From contig CALBZG010000036.1 of NCBI GenBank assembly GCA_937889655.1, forward strand, positions 1 through 12,065: a stretch of 12,065 bases of DNA. The letters run 5' to 3'. The DNA is from an uncultured Clostridia bacterium (lineage in GTDB: Bacteria > Bacillota > Clostridia > Peptostreptococcales > Anaerovoracaceae). The notes beneath the pieces were generated by a model. That model ran no database searches and had not been told where the DNA came from. It saw nothing but the letters and a program-made list of their open reading frames with translations. Below, one piece after another: positions 6,157 through 12,065 of this stretch; the stretch's first letter is position 1; every line of letters starts with the position of its first letter. Made by a program: the position numbers and the translations under genes.

Positions 6157-6912
6157 TTAGCTAAAAGGATTTGCTTTCCCCTGAGGGATGACCGGTACAA
6201 AGGTCAGACCGTCGTTTTGGGTCCTGTCGAATTGCGGGATCGAGTAGAAATCCAAAATGAGCTGTCCTTCCAGGTAGCCTTCTTGTTTTGTATAATCTAT
6301 GCTCTTTACGATGACAGTTTTTTTCAATTGCTCAAGGGTGTAAATGAAATTGTAAACGCTGTCGTAGCTGGTTGTATTATAGTTTATAATGATTTCCATG
6401 CATGGGATCCTATCCGGAGTGTCGCCTTCCTGACCAGCTGTGATCGCAAGCTGCTCTGACGGTTCTCCTTCATACAGCTTCGGTTCAATATTTTTTGCAA
6501 GATCAAGCATCGGGTAATTCAGCGGGGCAAATCCGCCCTGCTCCAGCTCTACAGAAGAAACCGTAAGGATTGAAGCCATGTATGAGTTGGCCTTGATCCC
6601 GGTTCCTATCATCAGAGTGTCCAGTTTGTGAAGCAGCTCGACCTGGTCCAGGTTCGTAAAAAATACTGCATACTTGTCAACAAGATCTTTTCTGAGTTTA
6701 TTTTCCTGCCTTGCCAAATCGTTCCGGTTTTCGATCAGTTCCTTCGCTCTCGCTATCTCATCTTGTGTGGCCGCGATCTCTCCATTGAGGAGGCCGGATT
6801 TTTCAATACCGGGTGCCAGGACAAAAGTGTAACTTAAATAGAATATAATGGCTGCCAGTAGTAAAATTAGAAGATTGCGATCTCTTGCGCTGATATTGTT
6901 AAATGCCTTCAT
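6157..6912 (-). CDS. pilO: Type IV pilus inner-membrane assembly protein PilO
   Basis: This encodes 251 residues with the bitopic PilO plan: short cytoplasmic N-terminus, one membrane helix (about 12-33), a charged coiled coil (about 37-80), then an extracytoplasmic ferredoxin-like domain. The segment MEIIINYNTTSYDSVYNFIY (about 172-191), followed by TLEQL and then VIVKSIDY, matches the PilO pattern in which a strand leads into a helix containing F-x-x-x-L-E. PilO pairs with PilN and, through it, with PilM and PilC, to align and possibly gate the assembly machine. A hydrophilic insertion (about 143-170, EGEPSEQ...GDTPDR) separates the two halves. The ATG lies two bases after the pilN stop, so translation is probably coupled. 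No pilP or pilQ follows, as expected without an outer membrane. Confidence 0.85.
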   Translation of the reverse strand: MKAFNNISARDRNLLILLLAAIIFYLSYTFVLAPGIEKSGLLNGEIAATQDEIARAKELIENRNDLARQENKLRKDLVDKYAVFFTNLDQVELLHKLDTLMIGTGIKANSYMASILTVSSVELEQGGFAPLNYPMLDLAKNIEPKLYEGEPSEQLAITAGQEGDTPDRIPCMEIIINYNTTSYDSVYNFIYTLEQLKKTVIVKSIDYTKQEGYLEGQLILDFYSIPQFDRTQNDGLTFVPVIPQGKANPFS

Positions 6913-6914
6913 CC

Positions 6915-7466
6915 CTACTCACCTGCTTTCAAAATACTGTTGATTACTGCAGTGTACCCTGCTGCGCCCTGCTGCGATACCACCGATATCAAAGTCGTCT
7001 GGACAAACAAATCAGATTCATCGATGTGTTTGACAAGCTCCGCGGCCGCCTGCCTGTCCGGAACTGTAAAGGTAAAAGTCGCTGTCGCTCTGTTGATGCT
7101 TGCATTTTGCAACGACACCGAAGATGGCAGAATTCTGGAAAAAGCATAAAGGAAGTCAGTTCCCAATACGTCCCCGCTTTTGATCTTCTCATAAGCAGTG
7201 CCTGCATATTGGTCGTATTCGGTCAGGGCGCCGATCTTTTTCTGCAGTTCATCCGCCTTCTGATATTGCTGGCTTTCATGTATTGCAGTCAGATCCTCCG
7301 TCAAGGATGTGAGCCTTGCGCCAAGGATCGTGTTGTAAAGCATCAACCCTGCGCTGAATACGATGATCAAGGCGATTACGAGGACGCCCAAAAATGCCGG
7401 TGAGGCAAAATTGATATTTATTTTGTTTCTTTTTTGAAATTCATCAAAAAAATTATAATCTTTCAT
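6915..7466 (-). CDS. pilN: Type IV pilus inner-membrane assembly protein PilN
   Basis: This encodes 183 residues: a short cytoplasmic tail (MKDYNFFDEFQKR), one membrane helix (about 24-45), a coiled-coil segment (about 47-80) and a small alpha/beta domain (about 103-180) containing DFLYAFSRILPSSVSLQNAS, the pattern with which PilN domains begin (helix, then L-P-x-x-V-x-L-x). In the family the N-terminal tail docks into PilM and the outer domain dimerises with PilO. The tail here has NFF rather than the INLLP-type sequence of proteobacterial PilN, so its pairing with PilM may have diverged. The gene lies 19 bases after pilM and has an AAGGAGA ribosome binding site. The assignment leans on gene order as well as on fold pattern, because PilN sequences are weakly conserved. 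Confidence 0.85.
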   Translation of the reverse strand: MKDYNFFDEFQKRNKININFASPAFLGVLVIALIIVFSAGLMLYNTILGARLTSLTEDLTAIHESQQYQKADELQKKIGALTEYDQYAGTAYEKIKSGDVLGTDFLYAFSRILPSSVSLQNASINRATATFTFTVPDRQAAAELVKHIDESDLFVQTTLISVVSQQGAAGYTAVINSILKAGE

Positions 7467-7485
7467 GACATTCTCCTTTTCTCAT

Positions 7486-8526
7486 CTAATACCTGATCAG
7501 TGCGCCCACCGCATTTAGAAACAGCGGACTCAGAGGGTTTTCAGAGTTATTGGTTTTTCCTATAGAGGATATATTTTCCATCGGTACATTTAAATTTGCT
7601 GACCAATATTCACTCAAGCCCTGGAGTTCACTGCCTGTTCCGAACAAGTAGGTACGTTCGATCGCATATTCTCTCGCCCTGTTGTTGAAGAATGTAATGG
7701 TGTTTTGCATCTCGTCATTCAGTTTATAGAAAAACGGCTTTACATTGATCGGGCTTTCCTCTGCAAGTTCCCTGCCATTAAATATCATATATTCGCTTGC
7801 TTTCCCCTCATTTGTCGTGACATCTCCAATAAAATCCGGCACATCCTGAAGAATCTGGATAAGCTCCCCGCTTCCAAAGTCAATAAGGCGGTAGAACATC
7901 AACCGTCCATCCCTTATTACATATACCGACGTCGTGGAATATCCGAAGTCGATCAGCGCAGCGGAAATGCCCGCGGTTTCTCTGCCATTCACTGAGCCAA
8001 GCCATGACTGCAGCTTATCGATTGAATTTAAATTGATATCCAAAGCGACCGGCTTCAGCTTAGCCTTTTCGGCAGCGTTATAGTAAGTCTGCGCAAAATC
8101 ACGGTCCAGCGCCGCCACTCTATAAGTCGTCAGCTTTTCTCCATTATCATTTTGCGTCTCAGCAATTGGCTTGTACTGTATGATATCTGTTTTTGAAACA
8201 TTGAAGGTCTGGTAAAGTTCACTTTTTATCATACCTTCGATTTCCTTGGGTTTTGCAGCAGGCAAATTCAATTCTTTTATTAAAGCTTGTTTGCTGCTGA
8301 CTGACAGGACTACATTTTTTGAGGAAAACCCTCCCTCCAGCACCATCCTGTTCAACGCATCTGCGAAAAGAATTTCATCAAGAACAGCTTCGTTCTTAAT
8401 GCTTCCGGAAGGCATTTCAAAGCTTCGGGTCTTCCCTATTGTCAGATTCCCTTTTTCGAAGCCGCCCTCAGCCATGTAAATATTCTTGTTGTCAATATTG
8501 ACCGATAACAATGTACTCAATTTCAA
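7486..8526 (-). CDS. pilM: Type IV pilus actin-like ATPase PilM
   Basis: This encodes 346 residues, the usual length for PilM, a cytoplasmic FtsA/actin-like protein that binds ATP and the N-terminal tail of PilN and links the membrane complex to the motor. Actin-fold signatures are visible in order: a phosphate-1-like strand pair near the N-terminus (VNIDNKNIYMAE, 9-20), the phosphate-2-like LIDFGYSTTSVYVI (191-204), and an adenosine-loop segment TYLFGTGSELQGLSEY (292-307). The phosphate-1 motif is degenerate, with an Asn where a Gly is common. No membrane segment is present. AGGAGGG precedes the ATG, and pilC ends 25 bases upstream. The order pilM, pilN, pilO is conserved across T4P systems and supports the call. 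Confidence 0.93.
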   Translation of the reverse strand: MKLSTLLSVNIDNKNIYMAEGGFEKGNLTIGKTRSFEMPSGSIKNEAVLDEILFADALNRMVLEGGFSSKNVVLSVSSKQALIKELNLPAAKPKEIEGMIKSELYQTFNVSKTDIIQYKPIAETQNDNGEKLTTYRVAALDRDFAQTYYNAAEKAKLKPVALDINLNSIDKLQSWLGSVNGRETAGISAALIDFGYSTTSVYVIRDGRLMFYRLIDFGSGELIQILQDVPDFIGDVTTNEGKASEYMIFNGRELAEESPINVKPFFYKLNDEMQNTITFFNNRAREYAIERTYLFGTGSELQGLSEYWSANLNVPMENISSIGKTNNSENPLSPLFLNAVGALIRY

Positions 8527-8551
8527 CCCTCCTAAATTATTATATTATGCG

Positions 8552-9760
8552 CTACTGAATGGAACCGTATATATCTAATATCGGCAGCATCATTGATATG
8601 ATAATGAATCCGACGACAACACCCATTATTACGATCATGACCGGTTCCATCAGGCTGACAAGCTTCTGGATCGAGTTCTCAACTTCATCATCATAATAAT
8701 CAGAGCATTTGTCGAGCATCGTTTCAATGGATCCCGCTTCTTCGCCGATACCAATCATCGAATATACCATCGGAGGAAGACTGCCGACTTTTCTAAGGGA
8801 TTGAGAAAGGCTCATCCCTTTACGGATATCCTCCTTTGTGATGTTGAGATCTTTCATAATGACCCTGTTGTTTACAACTTTTATAACGATCTCAAGCGCC
8901 GAGAGCAATGACATGCCGCTGGATAGCAACGTCGCCAGTGTTCTGGTAAACCGAACCGTTGCGATTTTAAGAGACGTGCTCCCCGCTACAGGAAGCTTTA
9001 GAACAAAGGAATGCCAATCATAGCGTCCTTTCTCGGTGGCAAGAAACGATCTGAATAAAAGTACAATGATTCCGATGATAATAATCGCTACATACCAATA
9101 TCCTCTGATAAAATCAGATATTGCTATCAATATCTGGGTCGGGAGCGGCAGTGCCATACCACTTTCTTCAAACATGCCCATGAATATCGGCAGGACCTGC
9201 GTGACCAGTATAAGTATTACTGATATTGCCAGCACCAAAAGTATAATAGGATATGTCATCGCGGTTCTTATCCTGGCTTTCAGCTTAACATCCTTTTCAA
9301 ACTGTTCGGCCAACTTAAGCATGATCTGATCAAGCTTTCCGCTTGCTTCCCCTGTCTCGACCATGCTGATCATCATTTCCGGAAAGACTCCCTTGAGCTT
9401 TTTTAACGCTTCGGAAAACTGCTCTCCACGCTGAACGGATTCATAGAGCTGCCTGACCACCTCTTTGCTTTTCTTTTTCTCCACTTGAAGATACAGAATG
9501 TCAAGCGCCTTGACAAGAGTGATGCCTGACGCCAGCATTGCAGAAAGCTGTCTGCACAGCAGCGCGATATCGATCGTGGAAAGACTGATCTTAGAGCCTC
9601 CGACGATATCCTTGCCGGTGTCCTTTGTTTTGTGGTTCACCAGGTACATTCCGTTGGCTTTAAGCTGGGTAACGAGAGAAGCTTCATTTTCCGCTTTCAC
9701 AAGGTAGTTTTTCAGGAGACCGCCGTTGCTCTTTTTGACTGTACAAATGTATTCCTGCAT
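8552..9760 (-). CDS. pilC: Type IV pilus platform protein PilC (GspF family)
   Basis: This encodes 402 residues, typical for the polytopic inner-membrane platform on which the extension ATPase acts to push pilins out of the membrane. Two type II secretion F domains are visible: about 66-190 and 270-392. Each contains the family hallmark (MVETGEASGKLDQIM at 133-147, MIGIGEEAGSIETML at 335-349) and a Pro-containing hydrophobic helix (TYPIILLVLAIS near 169 and MEPVMIVIMGVVVGF near 371). A further membrane helix lies about 222-240. An N-terminal cytoplasmic extension (1-60) is present, as usual. GGAGGGAG precedes the ATG. It is the first gene of the operon. Pilus operons often place the ATPase gene pilB before pilC, but here the upstream neighbour is panE. 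Confidence 0.96.
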   Translation of the reverse strand: MQEYICTVKKSNGGLLKNYLVKAENEASLVTQLKANGMYLVNHKTKDTGKDIVGGSKISLSTIDIALLCRQLSAMLASGITLVKALDILYLQVEKKKSKEVVRQLYESVQRGEQFSEALKKLKGVFPEMMISMVETGEASGKLDQIMLKLAEQFEKDVKLKARIRTAMTYPIILLVLAISVILILVTQVLPIFMGMFEESGMALPLPTQILIAISDFIRGYWYVAIIIIGIIVLLFRSFLATEKGRYDWHSFVLKLPVAGSTSLKIATVRFTRTLATLLSSGMSLLSALEIVIKVVNNRVIMKDLNITKEDIRKGMSLSQSLRKVGSLPPMVYSMIGIGEEAGSIETMLDKCSDYYDDEVENSIQKLVSLMEPVMIVIMGVVVGFIIISMMLPILDIYGSIQ

Positions 9761-9817
9761 TACACTCCCTCCAAATCATTACTGTCATTTTAACTTATAT
9801 TTGTACTTGTAAATAGC

Positions 9818-9845
9818 TAATTAATGGTATTATACCCATTGATTA
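9818..9845. promoter_or_regulatory. Operator-like inverted repeat at the pilC transcript start
   Basis: TAATTAATGG (9818-9827) and CCATTGATTA (9836-9845) are inverted copies with one mismatch in ten, separated by eight bases (TATTATAC). Reading leftward, the repeat begins about one base after the predicted start of transcription. It could bind a dimeric repressor or fold as a 5' hairpin in the mRNA. No regulator gene is nearby. Confidence 0.35.
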
Positions 9846-9852
9846 ATAAAAT

Positions 9853-9881
9853 ATTATACTCAATATGTTGTTGATTTGCAA
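9853..9881 (-). promoter_or_regulatory. Sigma-A-like promoter of the pilC operon
   Basis: On the minus strand TTGCAA (9881-9876) and a perfect TATAAT (9858-9853) are separated by 17 bases. The predicted start is near 9846, leaving a leader of about 86 bases before the pilC ATG. This is the only well-spaced hexamer pair found upstream of the operon. Confidence 0.6.
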
Positions 9882-10073
9882 TTCCTGTATCAGAATTGAC
9901 TTATATATAGGTTATAGTACGCCGTAAAAATCATTTTTTCAATAATAATTTTTATTATTTTTATGTTTTCGGTCGTTTTTTTCAATTTTGTGACTTGTAT
10001 TTATAATTTTAGTGTCTGCATCTCTATATATTGTGGCATCATATTTTTTACCTACTACTGAAGACGCCGCCCT

Positions 10074-10994
10074 TTACGGCTTTTTCTCTTTGAATTTAAC
10101 GAGATTTGTCAATACGAAATTTACCGGCGCTTGTGTGCCAAAGGCTTCGCTCTCCCTGACTATCGCCCCGTTTATCATGTCGATTTCCGTTCTCCTTTTA
10201 TTGAGGATATCCTGAAGCATGGAGGATTTGTTCAGTGCCGTCGCCCTGCATATTTCCTTGGTGTGCGTTACCGGATCTTTATGATTCAGAAGTATGTTCT
10301 TGGCATCCGCAACCCTTATTCCCTCCAGAATAGCTTTTTCAAGTATCGTTTCAATCTCGGGATGATCAAGGAGCTCGCCATTTAGAAGCCCGGTGATCGC
10401 CGTTAGTGCATTGATGCCAACGTTGACAAGGAGCTTATCCCATACCAGGCCCAGTACGTTATCAGACAAGGTGGTTTCTATTCCCGCTTGATTAAGCAGC
10501 TCCGAAACTGCGCTTATGCGTTCGCCGCAGATCCCCTCCGGTTCTCCTATCGTTGTTATGCCATAGCCCGCATGGCAAATGCTTCCGGGTCCTTTCATAT
10601 ATGCGCCGTGTGCTGTTGTGCCGGCAATGACATTTTGCAGTCCGAACGCCTTGCTGAGGATATCGATATTGCCAAGGCCGTTTTGAAGAGTCAATGCAAG
10701 GGTGTCTTTGCCGAATACTGCCTTGCTTCCCTCTGCCGCGGCCTCTGTTTCTGTGGATTTGACGAAAATGACGGCCAAATCGACGATACCGACAGTAGCC
10801 GGATCCGTCGCTCCTATGACTCTTCTGTAATTAAGGATCTCATCAGTCTCCTCGATGAATATCCCATGCTGATTTATGGCATCAATATAATCCTGTCTGA
10901 TGTCGACAAGGAACACTTCGTTGCTCTCAACAGATGAAAGCTTCCCTCCATAGAGGCACCCCATGGCTCCGGCGCCGATTATCGCAATTTTCAT
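10074..10994 (-). CDS. panE: 2-dehydropantoate 2-reductase (ketopantoate reductase)
   Basis: This cytoplasmic enzyme reduces 2-dehydropantoate to (R)-pantoate with NADPH, the second step of the pantoate branch of pantothenate and CoA synthesis. At 306 residues it has family length. The Rossmann dinucleotide loop is GAGAMG (7-12). The LTLQNGLGN segment (101-109) carries the conserved Asn at 105. WDKLLVNVGINALTA (185-199) carries the catalytic Lys (K187) and the substrate-binding Asn positions (N191, N195). The SSMLQDI...RRTEIDMINGAIV block (257-279) carries the conserved Glu (E270). All expected active-site residues are present. It starts 17 bases after panB with a weak AGAGG ribosome binding site, so the two genes are almost certainly one operon and catalyse consecutive steps. 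panC and panD are not in the window. Confidence 0.94.
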   Translation of the reverse strand: MKIAIIGAGAMGCLYGGKLSSVESNEVFLVDIRQDYIDAINQHGIFIEETDEILNYRRVIGATDPATVGIVDLAVIFVKSTETEAAAEGSKAVFGKDTLALTLQNGLGNIDILSKAFGLQNVIAGTTAHGAYMKGPGSICHAGYGITTIGEPEGICGERISAVSELLNQAGIETTLSDNVLGLVWDKLLVNVGINALTAITGLLNGELLDHPEIETILEKAILEGIRVADAKNILLNHKDPVTHTKEICRATALNKSSMLQDILNKRRTEIDMINGAIVRESEAFGTQAPVNFVLTNLVKFKEKKP

Positions 10995-11011
10995 CTCGCA
11001 TGCCTCTTTCT

Positions 11012-11848
11012 TTAATAAAGCTTGTCCAGCTTGACTTCCTTATTAAATGAGTATTCCGGAGCGGGAAAAAGGCCCTCGGCGGTTTCCCTGTGGAATTCAT
11101 TGAGGCCTTCTACCATAGCTTTTCTTATCTGGGCATATTGCTTCACAAATTTAGGCTTGAAGTCGCCGTACATGCCAAGCAGATCCTGGGTGACCAGAAC
11201 CTGGCAATCGACATAAGGCCCTGCTCCGATTCCAAGGATCGGTACGCTGACAGCTTCCGCCACAGCTTTCGCCACCATGCTTGGAACGCACTCAAGAACA
11301 ATAGAGAACACGCCGCATTCCTCCAGCGTCTTTGCATCCCTGATCAGCTTCATTGCGCTTTCAGTGGTTCCCCCCTGCACCTTGAAGCCTCCCAACGCCG
11401 TTGCTGTCTGAGGTGTAAGGCCAATATGGCCCATGACGCAAATGCCTGTATTGACAATGGCTTTGATCCGGCCGGCCATCTCTACGCCGCCCTCAAGCTT
11501 AACGCAGTCGCAGCCTGTTTCCTTGATCATCCTCACTGCGTTGCGGACTGCCTGCTCGTTGCTTTCCTGATATGAACCGAAGGGCATGTCGCCTGCGATC
11601 CAGGTGTTCGGAGCGCCTTTGACCACCGGCTTTGTATGGTGGATCATATCCTCCATCGTCACCGGCGTAGTGCTGTCATACCCCAGCATGACCATGCCAA
11701 GGGAATCCCCCACCAATATGATCTCCACATCGCTTTCGTTCACAATGGAAGCGGTAGTGTAGTCGTACGCTGTCACATAGCTGAATTTTCTACCCTCTTC
11801 CTTAAATTTCTTAAAATCGCTGATGGTCATTTTGATTTTCCCGTTCAT
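11012..11848 (-). CDS. panB: 3-methyl-2-oxobutanoate hydroxymethyltransferase (ketopantoate synthase)
   Basis: This enzyme transfers a hydroxymethyl group from 5,10-methylenetetrahydrofolate to 3-methyl-2-oxobutanoate, giving 2-dehydropantoate, the first committed step towards pantothenate. The 278 residues form one TIM-barrel domain. Family landmarks in order are VGDSLGMVMLGYDST (46-60, metal ligand D48), AGDMPFGSY (metal ligand D87), VKLEGG (K117, E119), GHIGLTPQ (140-147), LECVP (catalytic Glu E186) and GIGAGPYVDCQVLVTQDLLG (206-225). Length and motif spacing are normal. The ATG at 11848 has AGGAG seven bases upstream; an internal Met at residue 7 has no comparable site. No clear promoter separates it from the yebC-like gene terminator, so its own promoter remains unlocated. 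Confidence 0.97.
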   Translation of the reverse strand: MNGKIKMTISDFKKFKEEGRKFSYVTAYDYTTASIVNESDVEIILVGDSLGMVMLGYDSTTPVTMEDMIHHTKPVVKGAPNTWIAGDMPFGSYQESNEQAVRNAVRMIKETGCDCVKLEGGVEMAGRIKAIVNTGICVMGHIGLTPQTATALGGFKVQGGTTESAMKLIRDAKTLEECGVFSIVLECVPSMVAKAVAEAVSVPILGIGAGPYVDCQVLVTQDLLGMYGDFKPKFVKQYAQIRKAMVEGLNEFHRETAEGLFPAPEYSFNKEVKLDKLY

Positions 11849-11885
11849 CCCTTTTCTCCTTATCCTTAATCCTTTGATCCTGCAT

Positions 11886-11925
11886 AAAAAATCACACTCG
11901 CCTGGCTTTCACCAGGGTCGTGTGA
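11886..11925 (-). terminator. Intrinsic terminator of the yebC-family gene
   Basis: On the minus strand TCACAC pairs with GTGTGA, an internal loop follows, then CCTGG pairs with CCAGG around TGAAAG. A run of six T comes straight after. It begins seven bases past the stop codon of the yebC-like gene and separates it from panB. Confidence 0.9.
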
Positions 11926-11931
11926 CCGGCA

Positions 11932-12065
11932 TTACAAATCCAGCGCAACGCTGCAGTTGTGGTATACCCTCTGGACGTCGTCATTTTCTTCAAGTATATC
12001 AATAAGTCGAATCAGATTCTTTAAATCTCCCTCGGATGTCGGTGCAGCTTCCATGCTCGGAAGAT
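11932..12065 (-). CDS. YebC/PmpR-family protein, C-terminal fragment (5' end outside window)
   Basis: The minus-strand frame entering from the right edge gives 43 residues and stops at TAA 11934-11932. It contains DLKNLIRLIDILEENDDVQ followed by RVYHN, which matches the C-terminal signature of YebC/PmpR/TACO1 proteins (L-x-L-I-D-x-L-E-x-N-D-D-V-Q-x-V-Y-x-N). These are cytoplasmic proteins long annotated as transcriptional regulators and now linked to relief of ribosome stalling. The final CSVALDL tail differs from the more usual F-D/E-I ending. Only the last domain is visible, so the member of the family cannot be specified. Confidence 0.85.
   Translation of the reverse strand, partial: LPSMEAAPTSEGDLKNLIRLIDILEENDDVQRVYHNCSVALDL

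Larger units (their letters stand above)
9761..10073 (-). other. AT-rich promoter region between panE and pilC
   Basis: No gene is supported in these 313 bases. The minus strand carries the pilC promoter (9853-9881), an inverted repeat at the predicted transcript start (9818-9845) and a leader of about 86 bases with a GGAGGGAG ribosome binding site (9765-9772). An AT-only palindrome (AATAATAA, 9941-9948, with TTATTATT, 9952-9959) lies further upstream. No convincing terminator for panE is visible on the minus strand, and no known riboswitch core was recognised. Confidence 0.6.

Noticed and set aside
6132..6200. Upstream extension of the PilX-like gene by 23 codons
   Set aside because: It would overlap the end of pilO. 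A GGAGG site sits at the right distance before ATG 6131, and the extra residues do not look like a leader.
9829..9834. Second minus-strand TATAAT upstream of pilC
   Set aside because: No acceptable -35 hexamer lies 16-18 bases upstream and there is no extended -10 TG. It lies inside the inverted repeat.
9896..9918. Plus-strand TTGACT with TATAGT downstream
   Set aside because: The spacer is only 11 bases, too short for a sigma-A promoter, and no plus-strand gene follows.
10066..10086. Terminator-like GCCG...CGGC-TTTTT on the plus strand at the panE stop
   Set aside because: The core stem is only four pairs, it points the wrong way for panE, and no plus-strand gene or promoter feeds into it. 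The T run is simply the complement of the Lys-rich panE C-terminus.
10012..10215. Plus-strand open frame overlapping the end of panE
   Set aside because: Most of it is antisense to conserved panE sequence and no start signal precedes it.
11090..11575. 161-codon plus-strand open frame within panB
   Set aside because: panB on the other strand has all family motifs. This frame is its shadow.

Overview
The window reads as chromosomal DNA from a monoderm, probably a Clostridia-type member of the Bacillota. The reasons are strong AGGAGG-type ribosome binding sites, sigma-A-like promoters, moderate to low GC, InlB/Listeria-Bacteroides type surface repeats, and a type IV pilus (T4P) operon whose pilO is not followed by the outer-membrane genes pilP and pilQ. 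No genus can be assigned from the sequence alone.

Left end (1-1080, + strand). This holds the 3' end of one type IV pilin gene and a complete second pilin gene (534-914). Each is followed by an intrinsic terminator of visibly common ancestry. Two promoter-like sequences precede the complete pilin. A 14-bp perfect hairpin at 1049-1078 lies where the pilin transcription unit meets the oppositely oriented operon.

Centre (1122-9760, - strand). This is one compact operon, read right to left: pilC (inner-membrane platform), pilM, pilN and pilO (cytoplasmic and membrane alignment complex), a PilX/GspK-like minor pilin, a prepilin fused to a von Willebrand factor A domain, and a 1027-residue prepilin-like protein. 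The last carries a repetitive beta-rich region, two InlB B-repeats and a Trp/Asn-rich C-terminal domain. The first four genes build the assembly machine. The last three look like a minor-pilin set that could prime the filament and display adhesive modules at its tip. No pilB or pilT motor ATPase and no pilD prepilin peptidase lies in the window, although the system needs an extension ATPase and a peptidase. They must be elsewhere, perhaps before position 1. A TTGCAA-17-TATAAT promoter precedes pilC, with an operator-like inverted repeat at the expected transcript start.

Right end (10074-12065, - strand). This is housekeeping sequence: panE and panB, which carry out the two consecutive pantoate-forming steps of pantothenate/CoA synthesis, and the 3' end of a yebC-family gene closed by a clear terminator.

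The most interesting content is the pair of modular pilins, vWA-pilin and giant InlB-repeat pilin, at the end of the operon. Modular pilins, including a vWA one, are known from some Gram-positive T4P such as Streptococcus sanguinis. The architecture of the 1027-residue protein is, as far as I can tell, unusual.
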